This document shows positions 17,034-25,586 of a stretch of 64,000 nucleotides of DNA, piece by piece (within the stretch, counting starts at the first letter, position 1; each line of letters opens with the position of its first letter). Under the pieces are notes generated by a model, which worked only from the letters and a program-made list of their open reading frames with translations, was not told where the DNA came from and searched no databases. The translations under genes and the position numbers were made by a program. The DNA comes from Streptomyces sp. HNM0574 (GTDB taxonomy: Bacteria > Actinomycetota > Actinomycetes > Streptomycetales > Streptomycetaceae): NCBI RefSeq assembly GCF_012726235.1, contig NZ_JAASAH010000008.1:62001-126000 (forward strand), read 5' to 3'.

Positions 17034-18443
17034 TCATTCCGCTCCGGAGCGTGCCACCGCGAGGGCCGCCGCCGGGTCCCGCTCGGCGCCGCCCGCCGGC
17101 CACCACGCGCCGTGCTCGCGGCGGAAGGGCCACCAGCGGCCGTCCCGCCCGAGGCGCAACTGGGAGTCCTTTCCGGCGTCCGTCCAGCGGTTCGCCTCTG
17201 CCCGGAGCGGGGGCCGAGCCCCCTCGTGCTCCCAGGCGGACTCCAACTGGGCCTGTGCCCGGGCCAGTTCATCGGCGTCCGGGTTCCAGGTGTCCTCCAG
17301 CACGGCGAGTGCGGCGGCTCCGCCGAACTTCCAGGCGGCCACGGCCCGTTGCAGTGCCGCGTCGGCGTGCTCCGTACGGCCTCGGTCCGTTCCGGCCGGG
17401 CCACTGTCCGCGGTGTTCCGGGCCGAGGCCAGCCGCCGCACGGCGTCCGGTGTCGCGCTGTGGGTGGCGGCCATCCGGACGGCGTCCTGGTTCTCGGTCA
17501 GCGGCGTTCCCGGTGCGCTGTCCGCGTGCCCCGGAGAGAGGGCTTCGCGGAGCATCCTCCGCGCACGCGCGGCCGTGTCTGCGACGACGAACTCCAGTGC
17601 ACCCGCGTCGAGTTCGGACCCCCGAGGGCCGCCGGAGCCGAGCGTAGGCGCAGTACCCGGCGTCTCCACCGGGGTGGGCGGCGGAGGCAGGGGCGGCAGG
17701 ACGGCACCGAGGAAGAAGGCTTCCTCGGCCGGTACTCCGCTCGCCTCATCGGGGCTGTCGGGAGCTGCCGGGAGAAGGGAATCGGCCTCACTCTCTTCCG
17801 CGTCCCCGCGCGACGCTCCGTCGATGTCCGTCCCGTCCGGTGCGGTGGCCCGGGCGGCGGAGCGGGTCTGGAGTTCGTCCAGGACGGACCGTTCGGTCCT
17901 GCCGCGCAACAGCAGCAGGACGCACGGGTCCTCGTCGAGGATCCGTGCCGTCTGGTAGCAGAGGGCCGCCGTGTGTACGCAGTGGTCCCACGCGCCGCAG
18001 GTGCACTCCGCGTCCAGATCGCCGATCCCCGGCAGGAGTTCGACCCCCGCGTCCGCCGCGTCCTCGACCAGGCGTGGCGGCATGTCACGGTCGAGCAGTG
18101 CCGCGATGTGCCCCGCCTCACCGGCCGCCGTCTCCAGCAGCCTGTGCCACGCAGCGGCGTCCAGCTCCTGGAGCGTGACGTCGGCGCGGTTGTCCGTCCC
18201 GTCGCCGTCGCGCACCATCGCGGTGATCCGGCCGGGCCGGACGGACACGGCGCCGACGGCGCCCCGCCGGGCCTGTGAGCGCCCCTTCCGCAACTGCTGA
18301 CTGTCGAGCGCCGAATCCTCCAGCGCGTCCACCCACTGCCGCCCCCACCAGGTGCGGGCGAAGCCGCGCCCCCGAGCCGGCGGCAAGGGAGCGAAGACGC
18401 GCTCGTGGCCGTCTTCCTGTGTGTTTCCGTCCCGCTGTGTCAT
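17034..18443 (-). CDS. SWIM zinc-finger protein, partner of the SNF2 helicase
   Basis: This 469-residue protein has an N-terminal domain (RTWWGRQWVDALEDSALDSQQL). Its SWIM finger CTCGAWDHCVHTAAL has the CxC-x(n)-CxH zinc ligands at about residue 150. A low-complexity Pro/Glu-rich linker follows, and then an Ala-rich helical C-terminal domain. SWIM domains bind nucleic acid or protein. The ATG overlaps the stop of the SNF2 helicase gene by 4 bp, so the two are translationally coupled and presumably act in one complex. The pairing recurs in actinobacteria, but to my knowledge its role is not settled. Confidence 0.88.
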   Translation of the reverse strand: MTQRDGNTQEDGHERVFAPLPPARGRGFARTWWGRQWVDALEDSALDSQQLRKGRSQARRGAVGAVSVRPGRITAMVRDGDGTDNRADVTLQELDAAAWHRLLETAAGEAGHIAALLDRDMPPRLVEDAADAGVELLPGIGDLDAECTCGAWDHCVHTAALCYQTARILDEDPCVLLLLRGRTERSVLDELQTRSAARATAPDGTDIDGASRGDAEESEADSLLPAAPDSPDEASGVPAEEAFFLGAVLPPLPPPPTPVETPGTAPTLGSGGPRGSELDAGALEFVVADTAARARRMLREALSPGHADSAPGTPLTENQDAVRMAATHSATPDAVRRLASARNTADSGPAGTDRGRTEHADAALQRAVAAWKFGGAAALAVLEDTWNPDADELARAQAQLESAWEHEGARPPLRAEANRWTDAGKDSQLRLGRDGRWWPFRREHGAWWPAGGAERDPAAALAVARSGAE

Positions 18444-21400
18444 CGGTCGTTCCCCCGGAGTGCGACGAGGCCGGCCAGTTCGTTGTCGGTCAGTTCGGTC
18501 AGTGCGGACTCGCCGGAACCGAGGACGGCGTCGGCCAGCTCCTGCTTGCGTGCCAGCATCTCCGCGATCCGGTCCTCCAACGTCCCCTCGGCGATCAGAC
18601 GGTGCACCTGTACGGGCCTGGTCTGGCCGATGCGGTACGCGCGGTCCGTGGCCTGGGCCTCGACGGCGGGGTTCCACCAGCGGTCGTAGTGGACGACGTG
18701 CTCGGCGCGGGTCAGGTTCAGGCCCGTGCCCGCGGCCTTCAACGACAGCAGGAAGACCGGCACTTCACCGTCCTGGAAACGGCGCACCATGTCCTCGCGC
18801 TGCGCCACGGGCGTCCCGCCGTGCAGCAACTGTGAGGGAATGCCACGGGACGCCAGATGCTGCTCTAGAAGCCGCGCCATCTGCACGTACTGCGTGAAGA
18901 CGAGCACTCCCGGGGGAGCGGCCCCGTCCCCGTGCTCGGTGAGCACGGTGTCGAGCAGCTCGTCCAGGAGCTCCAGTTTCCCGGACCGGCCGGGGAGACG
19001 TGGGTGTTCCTCCTTGAGGTACTGCGCGGGATGGTTGCAGATCTGCTTGAGGGACGTGAGCAGCCGGACGACCAGACCGCGCCGTGCGAAGCCGTCCGTG
19101 CCCGACACCTCGTCCAGTCCTTCGCGTACCACCGCCTCGTACAGTCCCGCCTGTTCCGCCGTGAGGGACACCGCACGGTCGGTCTCCGTCTTCGCCGGGA
19201 GCTCGGGGGCGATGCCGGGGTCCGTCTTGCGGCGCCGGAGCAGGAAGGGGCGGACGAGGGCGGACAGCCGTTCCGTCGCGGCGGGGTCGCCGCCCTCCAC
19301 CGCGTCGGCGTGCAGGCGGCGGAAGGTGCCCAGCCGTCCCAGGAGCCCGGGGGTGCACCAGTCGAGAAGGGACCACAGTTCGGAGAGGTTGTTCTCCACC
19401 GGCGTCCCGGTGAGGGCCACCCGCGCACGCGCGGGAACGGTGCGCAGTGCCTTCGCCGTCGCCGAGAAGGAGTTCTTGACGTGCTGCGCCTCGTCCGTGA
19501 CGACCAGACCCCACGACGGAGCGGGAAGCGAGGCCAGCCGCTGCGCGTCGAGCCGCATCGTCCCGTAGGTGGTGAGCACGAACTCGCCGTCCCCCAGCCC
19601 CTCCAGGCTGCGCGCTCCGCCGTGGTACCGGCGTACGGGAACACCGGGTGCGAAGCGCTCGATCTCGCGCTGCCAGTTGCCCATCAGGGACGTGGGGCAG
19701 ACGACGAGGGTGGGGCCTGCGGTCTGGGGCCGCTGTTGCCGGTGCAGATGGAGGGCGATCAGGGTCACCGTCTTGCCGAGCCCCATGTCGTCGGCGAGGC
19801 AGCCGCCGAGACCGAGCGAGGTCATCCGGTCCAGCCAGGCCAGTCCCCGCAGTTGGTAGTCCCGCAGGGAGGCGGCCAGGCCCTCCGGCTCGGTCAGGAG
19901 CGGGTGTCGGCCGTCCTCGGGCTCGGCCAGGTACGCGCGCAGGCGCTCCAGGCCTCCGCCCGCGTGGACCTCCACCTGCTCACCGTCGTCCTCCGCCTTC
20001 CCCATGAGGACCGTGCCGAGGGCGGTCAGGGGCGTCACTTTCCGGCCGGCCCGGCGGTGCGCCCTGCGCAGGGCCGCCGGGTCGACGAGCATCCACTGGC
20101 CGCGGAGGCGCACCAGCGGGCGTCCGGACTCGGCGAGCTGGTCGAGTTCGGCCCGGCTGAGCTCCGCGTCGCCCAGGGCGAAGCGCCAGTCGAACGTCAG
20201 CAGGGCGTCGGGTCCGAGGAACGACGGCAGCCCCGAATCCTCCTCGGCCCAGGCTGCGGTGCCGTGCTCCATTCCGTCGCCGCGAAGCGGCTCTCCGTCC
20301 GGGGTGATGACGGCCCGGGTGGTGAGCGTTCTGGCGAGCGCCTTCGGCCAGTGCACCTGTACGCCGGCGGCTTCCAGGGCGCGGGCGACGGGCGTGCTCA
20401 GCAGCTCGCCGATTTCCTCGTCGGCGAGTTCGAGCGCGTCCGGTACCGCGGCGGACAGCAGCGGTTCCAGCGGTGTCCAGGCGGCGGCCGCGCGACGGAG
20501 GGTGAGCAGCAGGTCCTGGCGGGCCCGCGGCCCGAAGTCCGCCGCCGCCCGCGACGCTCCCGACCAGACGTCCGCCGCGTCCGCCACCAGAGCGGGATCC
20601 GACATGCTGTGCAGCTGGAGCACCCCACGGAAGCGCGGAGCACCCTCCGGGGCGGCGTCGACGTCCTCCGTTCCGCCGCCGTCCGGCAGTCCGGTGATCT
20701 CCACACGGAGGGACAGCCGGACCCCCGCGTCGTGGCCGGCGGCGACCTCGGCCGTCCAGTCGCGCAGGTGCGGCACGTGCTGGGGCGCCTCGGCGGTGAA
20801 CGCGTCGCAGCCCGCAGCGAGTGGTGCGGCGGGGGTGCGGGGCAGGGTGTCGGCGACGCTGTCGAGGAATGCGCGCAGCAGGTGGTCGGGCGCGGGCAGC
20901 CGCAGCGTCTCCGCTCCTTCCGCGAGCGGTGTGGCGTGCGCGTGCGGTGGCATGGCGGCGACGAGCAGACCGATCCGCTCGTGGTCCTCGGCGTCCAGCG
21001 GGCCGAGCCGCCACGCGTCGTGACCGGACGGGCTCAGCCCGGGCAGCAGCCGCCCGCGTGCCGCCAGATGGAGGGCGAGCAGCGTCGCGGCTCCCCAGAA
21101 CTCGGCCGACGAGGAGGCTGGTTCCGTGTCGTCGCCGCTCCGTCCCGCGGTCCGGGCGCGTGCGCGGGTGAGGACGGGCAGGGCGTCGCGCACGGGCAGC
21201 GACAGGGCGGGCACCTCCCGCGCTCGTATGTCCCCCGAGACGTCCGGCAGCGCGACGGTCAGTGTCACGAAATCGGCGCCGCCGGGGAGTGGCGGGGTTC
21301 CGTGGGTGTGCCAGAAGGCGATGCGGGCGGTGCGGGGCGGGTCGCCGGGGAGGAGGACGGCGTGGCAGGAGGTGAGGTCGTGGAGGTGGGCCGAGGAGAA

Positions 21401-21445
21401 AGGAGGGGAGGGAACGGGGGCGGACGGAGCCACGGGCTGTGCCAC
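18440..21445 (-). CDS. SNF2-family DEAD/H helicase (HelZ-like)
   Basis: This is a Swi2/Snf2 superfamily-2 ATPase of about 1000 residues. The N-terminal half is poorly characterised and contains a domain found in bacterial SNF2 proteins (residues about 400-470: AGRKVTPLTALGTVLMGK). The motor begins at LRDYQLRGLAWLDRM. Motif I is DDMGLGKT, motif II TDEAQH, motif III ALTGTPVENN and motif VI ATDRAYRIGQTRPVQ. It should translocate on duplex DNA or remodel protein-DNA complexes. The GTG at 21445 is uncertain, and a TTG at 21463 would add six residues. The next gene, encoding the SWIM protein, overlaps by 4 bp. Confidence 0.9.
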   Translation of the reverse strand: MAQPVAPSAPVPSPPFSSAHLHDLTSCHAVLLPGDPPRTARIAFWHTHGTPPLPGGADFVTLTVALPDVSGDIRAREVPALSLPVRDALPVLTRARARTAGRSGDDTEPASSSAEFWGAATLLALHLAARGRLLPGLSPSGHDAWRLGPLDAEDHERIGLLVAAMPPHAHATPLAEGAETLRLPAPDHLLRAFLDSVADTLPRTPAAPLAAGCDAFTAEAPQHVPHLRDWTAEVAAGHDAGVRLSLRVEITGLPDGGGTEDVDAAPEGAPRFRGVLQLHSMSDPALVADAADVWSGASRAAADFGPRARQDLLLTLRRAAAAWTPLEPLLSAAVPDALELADEEIGELLSTPVARALEAAGVQVHWPKALARTLTTRAVITPDGEPLRGDGMEHGTAAWAEEDSGLPSFLGPDALLTFDWRFALGDAELSRAELDQLAESGRPLVRLRGQWMLVDPAALRRAHRRAGRKVTPLTALGTVLMGKAEDDGEQVEVHAGGGLERLRAYLAEPEDGRHPLLTEPEGLAASLRDYQLRGLAWLDRMTSLGLGGCLADDMGLGKTVTLIALHLHRQQRPQTAGPTLVVCPTSLMGNWQREIERFAPGVPVRRYHGGARSLEGLGDGEFVLTTYGTMRLDAQRLASLPAPSWGLVVTDEAQHVKNSFSATAKALRTVPARARVALTGTPVENNLSELWSLLDWCTPGLLGRLGTFRRLHADAVEGGDPAATERLSALVRPFLLRRRKTDPGIAPELPAKTETDRAVSLTAEQAGLYEAVVREGLDEVSGTDGFARRGLVVRLLTSLKQICNHPAQYLKEEHPRLPGRSGKLELLDELLDTVLTEHGDGAAPPGVLVFTQYVQMARLLEQHLASRGIPSQLLHGGTPVAQREDMVRRFQDGEVPVFLLSLKAAGTGLNLTRAEHVVHYDRWWNPAVEAQATDRAYRIGQTRPVQVHRLIAEGTLEDRIAEMLARKQELADAVLGSGESALTELTDNELAGLVALRGNDR

Positions 21446-21608
21446 GATGCTGGCATTCCTCAAATTTGACTACTCTGGCGGGTCGCCGAGGGTACCCGAC
21501 GCCGGACCTCTTCCGGAAACAGTTGTGGAACCTCAGCCTGGAAAGAGGCGTTCAATGGAGAAAGCGGCAGATGTGTGGCAGCCCTGCCGCCCTGAGGAGG
21601 GATGGGAA

Positions 21609-21791
21609 ATGACCAACAGAGGCAAGATCGCCGTAGGCGGTGTGGCCGTGGGGCTGCTGCTGTGGTGGCTCACCTCGTTCTGGATCGCACTCCTGGTGAT
21701 CGTCGGCGTTCCCGCGATCGCCTACCTTGCGCTGGACCCCTCCCAGCGCAAGCGGCTGCGCCGGGTGACGCGCAAGGAGATCGGCAGCTGA
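21609..21791 (+). CDS. Small membrane protein, 60 aa
   Basis: This 60-residue protein has a hydrophobic segment of about 35 residues (VAVGLLLWWLTSFWIALLVI onward), probably two tight helices, and a basic C-terminus (SQRKRLRRVTRKEIGS). ATG 21609 has a strong AGGAGG 11 nt upstream, which supports real translation. The family seems common in Streptomyces, but I know no function. It is divergent from the SNF2 gene and followed by a very strong hairpin. Confidence 0.75.
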   Translation: MTNRGKIAVGGVAVGLLLWWLTSFWIALLVIVGVPAIAYLALDPSQRKRLRRVTRKEIGS

Positions 21792-21800
21792 AGTACAAGC

Positions 21801-21840
21801 GATGGAGGGGCCCGCCGGATGTCCGGCGGGCCCCTCCATC
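21801..21840. terminator. Perfect 19-bp hairpin, bidirectional
   Basis: Arms 21801-21819 and 21822-21840 are exactly complementary (GATGGAGGGG... with ...CCCCTCCATC). The stem lies between two convergent genes and has a minimal loop. Confidence 0.85.
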
Positions 21841-21898
21841 GGCTGCGTTCGGGAGCAGGATCCCGGCCCGGCTCCGAGCGGTGCCGCCGTAGGGACGC

Positions 21899-22684
21899 TC
21901 AGGCCGCCGGCCGGACGGCGATGTCGTCGAGAGCCTTCAGCAGACCGGGCAGCTCCGGGCCGCGGCCCACCGGCAGTACCTCGCCCGGTTCGTCGTCGAG
22001 CAACAGGAAAGCGATGTCGTCGGTGCGGGCCACCATGCTCCAGCCCGGCCCGTCCACCCGCAGCGCACGGGCCTCGCCCGAGGCGAAGGCGGACCGTATG
22101 CGCCCGGGGGGCGGAGGCCGGTCGACGTACGCGCGCATGTCCGCCAGCGCCTTCCGGATGCCGCTGTTCGGCTCCTGACCCGGCTCGACGAACTCCACGT
22201 CGCCGTCGACCTGTTCACGCCACGCGGCCCACTGGAGCGCGATCTCGTCGGCGCCCATGCGCCGCTGCGCCGGCCCCCAGTGCTCCGTGTCCGGCGGCAC
22301 CAGAGGGGCGTGCCCGGCTTCCTGGCCGGGCTCGGGCTCGGGGTCGTGCGGGGCGGGGACGCCCGGGGCCGACACGGCCAGCACCAGAGGCCAGCCGGGA
22401 AGCGCCGCGGCGATGGAACTGTCGCCGGGCGAGAGGTCGTATTCCATGCCGCAGTCCCAGGCGGCGATCGCACAGGCCACCAGCGTCACGTCGTCCGTGG
22501 CCACCGTCCAGCGGGCGCCCGTCCCGTCCTGCCCAAGCACCAGGCCGTAGCCCTCGGCGTACGGCTCCAGGCCGAGGGCGGCGCAGGCCTCCGGGTAGTC
22601 GTCGCCGAGCACGCTCGGGAACTGAGCGGGAGTGAGCAGCACTGCCGTCAGCACATACAGCGCATCGTCGTCCTCGGCGGTCAC
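21899..22684 (-). CDS. Hypothetical protein (Streptomyces-type, no recognised domain)
   Basis: I do not recognise a domain in this 261-residue soluble, acidic protein. It starts DDDALYVLTAVLLTPAQFPSVLGDDYPEAC, contains WTVATDDVTLVACAIAAWDCGMEYD, then a Pro-rich linker (VPAPHDPEPEPGQEAG). The ordered C-terminal part ends in SMVARTDDIAFLLLDDEPGE. There is no signal peptide or membrane helix. The fold of the last 100 residues reads like a small alpha/beta module. It is divergent from the DUF2236 gene across 96 bp, so the two may share regulation. Confidence 0.7.
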   Translation of the reverse strand: MTAEDDDALYVLTAVLLTPAQFPSVLGDDYPEACAALGLEPYAEGYGLVLGQDGTGARWTVATDDVTLVACAIAAWDCGMEYDLSPGDSSIAAALPGWPLVLAVSAPGVPAPHDPEPEPGQEAGHAPLVPPDTEHWGPAQRRMGADEIALQWAAWREQVDGDVEFVEPGQEPNSGIRKALADMRAYVDRPPPPGRIRSAFASGEARALRVDGPGWSMVARTDDIAFLLLDDEPGEVLPVGRGPELPGLLKALDDIAVRPAA

Positions 22685-22780
22685 CCTGTCTCCCCTCTCG
22701 GCCAGTTGTCCGGGGAACCCTAACTCTAGAATCGGCGGACGGACAGAGCGGTTTGGTCAGCATCAGGGAAAGGACGCGAC

Positions 22781-23698
22781 GTGCGGCGTTTCGATCGGCT
22801 TCAGAAGATTCTCCAACTCGACCCGGAAGAGGACTTCCTGGAGATCTACCGCTTAACGGCGGTCTACGAGTTCCCGTGGGACTTCGCCCGCGCCCTGGAA
22901 CTCGCCCTCTATCGCACCTACGCCGTTCCCAGCATCGGCCGACTCCTCGCGGAGACGGCGGAACTGACGGACCGTACGCAGAAGCGGTACGACGACACGG
23001 CCCTCCTGCTGGACGCGGTGGTGGAGCACGGATTCGACTCCCGGGACGGGCGCACGGCGATCCGCCGCATGAACCAGATGCACCGCAGTTACGACATCTC
23101 CAACGAGGAGATGCGCTACGTCCTGTGCACCTTTGTCGTCTCCCCGAAGCGCTGGCTGGACGTGTACGGCTGGCGCCGCATGTCCGAGCACGAACTGCAT
23201 GCGAGCGCGGTCTACTACCGCACTCTCGGCCAGCACATGGGCATCCGTGAACTGCCCCGGAACTACGCCGAGTTCGAGAAATGCCTGGACGACTACGAGG
23301 ACGCCCATTTCGACTGGGACGAGGGTGGACGGAAGGTCGCCGACTCCACCCTGGACCTCATGGCGTCCTGGTATCCGGCGCCGCTCGCCCCTGCGGTGCG
23401 AAGCGCCAGCAAGGCCCTGCTGGACGACTCCCTGCTGCGTGCGTTCCGTTTCGAGCAGCCACGGCCGGCGGTGCGCGCGCTGGCACGCGGAGCCCTGCGC
23501 CTGCGCGGCCGGGCGGTGCGCCTGATGCCGCCGCGAAGCACCCCGCACTACGCGCGGCAGAACCCCGAGATCAAGGGGTACCCGGGCTATCCGGTCGGCT
23601 ACGACGTCGCCGATCTCGGTACGTTCCCCGGCACTTCGGGCCCGCGCGTGTCCGGCTGTCCCGTGCCGCACGGAACTCGCGACACCGCCCAGGACTGA
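22781..23698 (+). CDS. Oxygenase MpaB-type (DUF2236) protein; contains a TTA codon
   Basis: This 305-residue protein belongs to the MpaB/DUF2236 family, whose characterised members are haem-linked oxygenases such as latex-clearing protein and MpaB. Family features include EIYRLTAVYEFPWDFARALELAL, VEHGFDSRDGRTAIRRMNQMHRSY with the conserved His, and VSPKRWLDVYGWR. GTG 22781 follows GGAAAGGACGCGAC. Codon 25 is TTA (22853-22855), rare in this genome and predicting dependence on the bldA tRNA. Its substrate is unknown. The C-terminal 60 residues are basic and then low-complexity. Confidence 0.85.
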   Translation: MRRFDRLQKILQLDPEEDFLEIYRLTAVYEFPWDFARALELALYRTYAVPSIGRLLAETAELTDRTQKRYDDTALLLDAVVEHGFDSRDGRTAIRRMNQMHRSYDISNEEMRYVLCTFVVSPKRWLDVYGWRRMSEHELHASAVYYRTLGQHMGIRELPRNYAEFEKCLDDYEDAHFDWDEGGRKVADSTLDLMASWYPAPLAPAVRSASKALLDDSLLRAFRFEQPRPAVRALARGALRLRGRAVRLMPPRSTPHYARQNPEIKGYPGYPVGYDVADLGTFPGTSGPRVSGCPVPHGTRDTAQD

Positions 23699-23730
23699 GG
23701 GCCGCCGGGGCGGCGCGGGGATCCGGCGCG

Positions 23731-24390
23731 TCAGTCCGTGGTGCGTACCGCCAGGGCCAGATAGCGGTCCGGTTCGTCGGTGAAGGACGTCAGGCGCCAG
23801 CCCGTACGGGCAAGCAGCGGGCCCAGGTTGGGCTCCGCGCGCAGGTCGTCCGGAGCCGGCTGCCGCCCGTGCCGGGCGGCGAGCGCGGCACGGCCGATGG
23901 GATGGAACAGCGCGAGCTGCCCGTCGGGCCGCACTGTCCTGGCGAGTTCGCGCAAGCCGGCCTCCGGGCCGGGCAGATGGGAGATCAGCCCCGCCCCGAA
24001 GACCGCGTCGAGGGCGCCGTCGCATACCGGCAGCCGGGAGACGTCGGCGACGGTCAGCCCGGCGTCCCGCTGCCGTCCTTTTCGGACCGCCGTGTCGATC
24101 ATCTCCGGCGTGAGGTCCACTCCCAGCACGGTGCCTTCGGCACCGACTGCCGCCCGGAGCGCGGCCAGGGCCCGCCCTGTCCCGCAGCCCGCGTCGAGGA
24201 CCGTGTCACCGGGGCGGAGCCCCATTTCGGCGACGGCCGCCTCGAAGGCCGGCCCGTCCTCGGGGAACTTCTCGTCCCAGCGGTCTGCACGGGCGGCGAA
24301 GAACTCCCGCACACTGTCCGGGTCGTTGGACTCGTTCCGGTCCGGACGGGGCTGGGCGGCGTCCGGGGCGTGCGTCGCGTCGTGAGGCAT
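23731..24390 (-). CDS. SAM-dependent methyltransferase, class I
   Basis: This is a Rossmann-fold methyltransferase of 219 residues. The SAM-binding motif I is VLDAGCGTGRALAAL. Motif II has the acidic Asp in VLGVDLTPEMIDTA, followed by VADVSRLPVCDGALDAVFGAG and a post-motif LARTVRPDGQLALF. It resembles UbiE/Methyltransf_11 members acting on small molecules. The N-terminal 40 residues are low-complexity and may be partly artefactual. It follows the F420-type enzyme gene on the same strand after 76 bp. The acceptor substrate is unknown. Confidence 0.88.
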   Translation of the reverse strand: MPHDATHAPDAAQPRPDRNESNDPDSVREFFAARADRWDEKFPEDGPAFEAAVAEMGLRPGDTVLDAGCGTGRALAALRAAVGAEGTVLGVDLTPEMIDTAVRKGRQRDAGLTVADVSRLPVCDGALDAVFGAGLISHLPGPEAGLRELARTVRPDGQLALFHPIGRAALAARHGRQPAPDDLRAEPNLGPLLARTGWRLTSFTDEPDRYLALAVRTTD

Positions 24391-24466
24391 GCATCCATTC
24401 TCGCCATTCGCCGGGCGAACGGTGCACTGTGCGGCCGGGGACCGTGCACCGCTCGCCCCGTACGTC

Positions 24467-24895
24467 TCAGTCGGCGACGTCGGACAGTGCGACGACCTTG
24501 TCGACAGCCACCCTGACGAGGACTTCTCCGGGGACGGCGTTGCGGGCTCCGTACTCCTCCGCCTTGTCCTCGCCCATGTACCTGGCCGCGATCCGGGTGG
24601 CCCAGAACTGCCCCTCGTTCAGGTCGTCACTCATCCGTGCCCGGCCCTCGAGGACGACGAACCCGAAGGGTGGCTTCTCGTCGTCCACGCACAGGGCGAT
24701 GTGGCCGTCCCTGGCGAGATTCCTGCCCTTCACGGTGTTCGCGCCGGTGTTGAACACCAGGTCGTCTCCGTCCAGTACGAACCAGACCGGGGCGACGTGC
24801 GGCCGGCCGTCGGCGCGTACCGTCGCCAGCTTGCCGGTGCGGGTGCCCTGGGAGACGAACGTCTGCCACTCCTGTTTGCTCATCTTCTCTGCCAT
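24467..24895 (-). CDS. PPOX-class F420-dependent oxidoreductase
   Basis: This 142-residue split-barrel flavin/deazaflavin-binding protein has the typical KLATVRADGRPHVAPVWFVLDGDDLVFNT, the strand ARDGHIALCVDDEKPPFGFV and EGQFWATRIAARYMG. This type usually binds F420 in actinobacteria and reduces small organic molecules or acts as a chaperone for the cofactor. Starts at 24895 and at the second ATG (24883) are both plausible, and I use the first. It is divergent from the roadblock gene. Confidence 0.88.
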   Translation of the reverse strand: MAEKMSKQEWQTFVSQGTRTGKLATVRADGRPHVAPVWFVLDGDDLVFNTGANTVKGRNLARDGHIALCVDDEKPPFGFVVLEGRARMSDDLNEGQFWATRIAARYMGEDKAEEYGARNAVPGEVLVRVAVDKVVALSDVAD

Positions 24896-25024
24896 GCGCC
24901 CATCCTGGCGCCGAGCTGTCTGGTTTGCTCGGCTTGAACGCCTGGTGTCCGGCTGATGGTTGCTCACCGCACTGTCATGGGTAAGGGTGGCACGGCAGGT
25001 GCCGAGGAGAAGGGGGACACGGGG

Positions 25025-25417
25025 ATGGCACTGAACACAGAGCTCGACTGGCTGCTGGACGATCTCACCCAGCGGCTCTCTTCCGTACGGCACGGGCTGA
25101 TTCTCTCCACCGACGGACTTGTCACGGCCAAGAGCCAGACCATCGAACGGCAGGACGCGGAGCACCTCGCAGCCGTCGCCTCCGGTCTGCACAGCCTCGC
25201 CAAGGGCTCCGGTACGCATTTCTCCGCCGGACAGGTCAGACAGACGATGATCGAGTTCGAGGAAGGCGTGCTGTTCGTGACGGCCGCGGGCGACGGAAGC
25301 TGCCTGTGCGTGCTGACGGGGCCGGACGCCGACATGGGGCACGTGGCCTACGAGATGACGCTGCTGCTGAACCGGGTCGGCGAACACCTCGGCCTGTCCG
25401 CGCGCAATACGCAGTAG
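25025..25417 (+). CDS. Orphan roadblock/LC7 protein (CvnB/MglB-like)
   Basis: This 130-residue roadblock/LC7 protein has the core LDWLLDDLTQRLSSVRHGLILSTDGLV and GDGSCLCVLTGPDADMGHVAYEM. In Streptomyces such proteins are usually the second gene of a conservon (sensor-like CvnA, CvnB, DUF742, small GTPase), where they probably act on the GTPase. None of those partners is present here, so this is an orphan copy that may serve a GTPase encoded elsewhere. ATG 25025 is chosen because the family starts at this point. The ribosome-binding site is a loose GGGGACACGGGG. Confidence 0.85.
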   Translation: MALNTELDWLLDDLTQRLSSVRHGLILSTDGLVTAKSQTIERQDAEHLAAVASGLHSLAKGSGTHFSAGQVRQTMIEFEEGVLFVTAAGDGSCLCVLTGPDADMGHVAYEMTLLLNRVGEHLGLSARNTQ

Positions 25418-25495
25418 GCGCCGGCTCGCCTCCCGAACTGTCGTGCCGGTCGGCCGAGTTGCCGCCCGTACGCCTCTGACCTGCGGTTTCGAGAG

Positions 25496-25504
25496 TTATC
25501 CACA
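25496..25504. promoter_or_regulatory. Consensus DnaA box
   Basis: TTATCCACA is an exact match to the DnaA-binding consensus, about 83 bp before the next start codon. A single box may mark DnaA-linked control. No cluster of boxes is present, so this is not an origin. Confidence 0.5.
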
Positions 25505-25586
25505 GGGGCAGAGAAAATCTTGATCTGTCGCTATCGTCATGATTCACCGTAGTGGGAACGCAGCGAGTGATGACGGGGGCGACCGT

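Noticed and set aside
17034-21445. The SNF2/SWIM pair as a DISARM-like anti-phage system
   Set aside because: There is no DNA methylase, phospholipase-D-like or DUF1998 partner. The pair sits among ordinary chromosomal genes.
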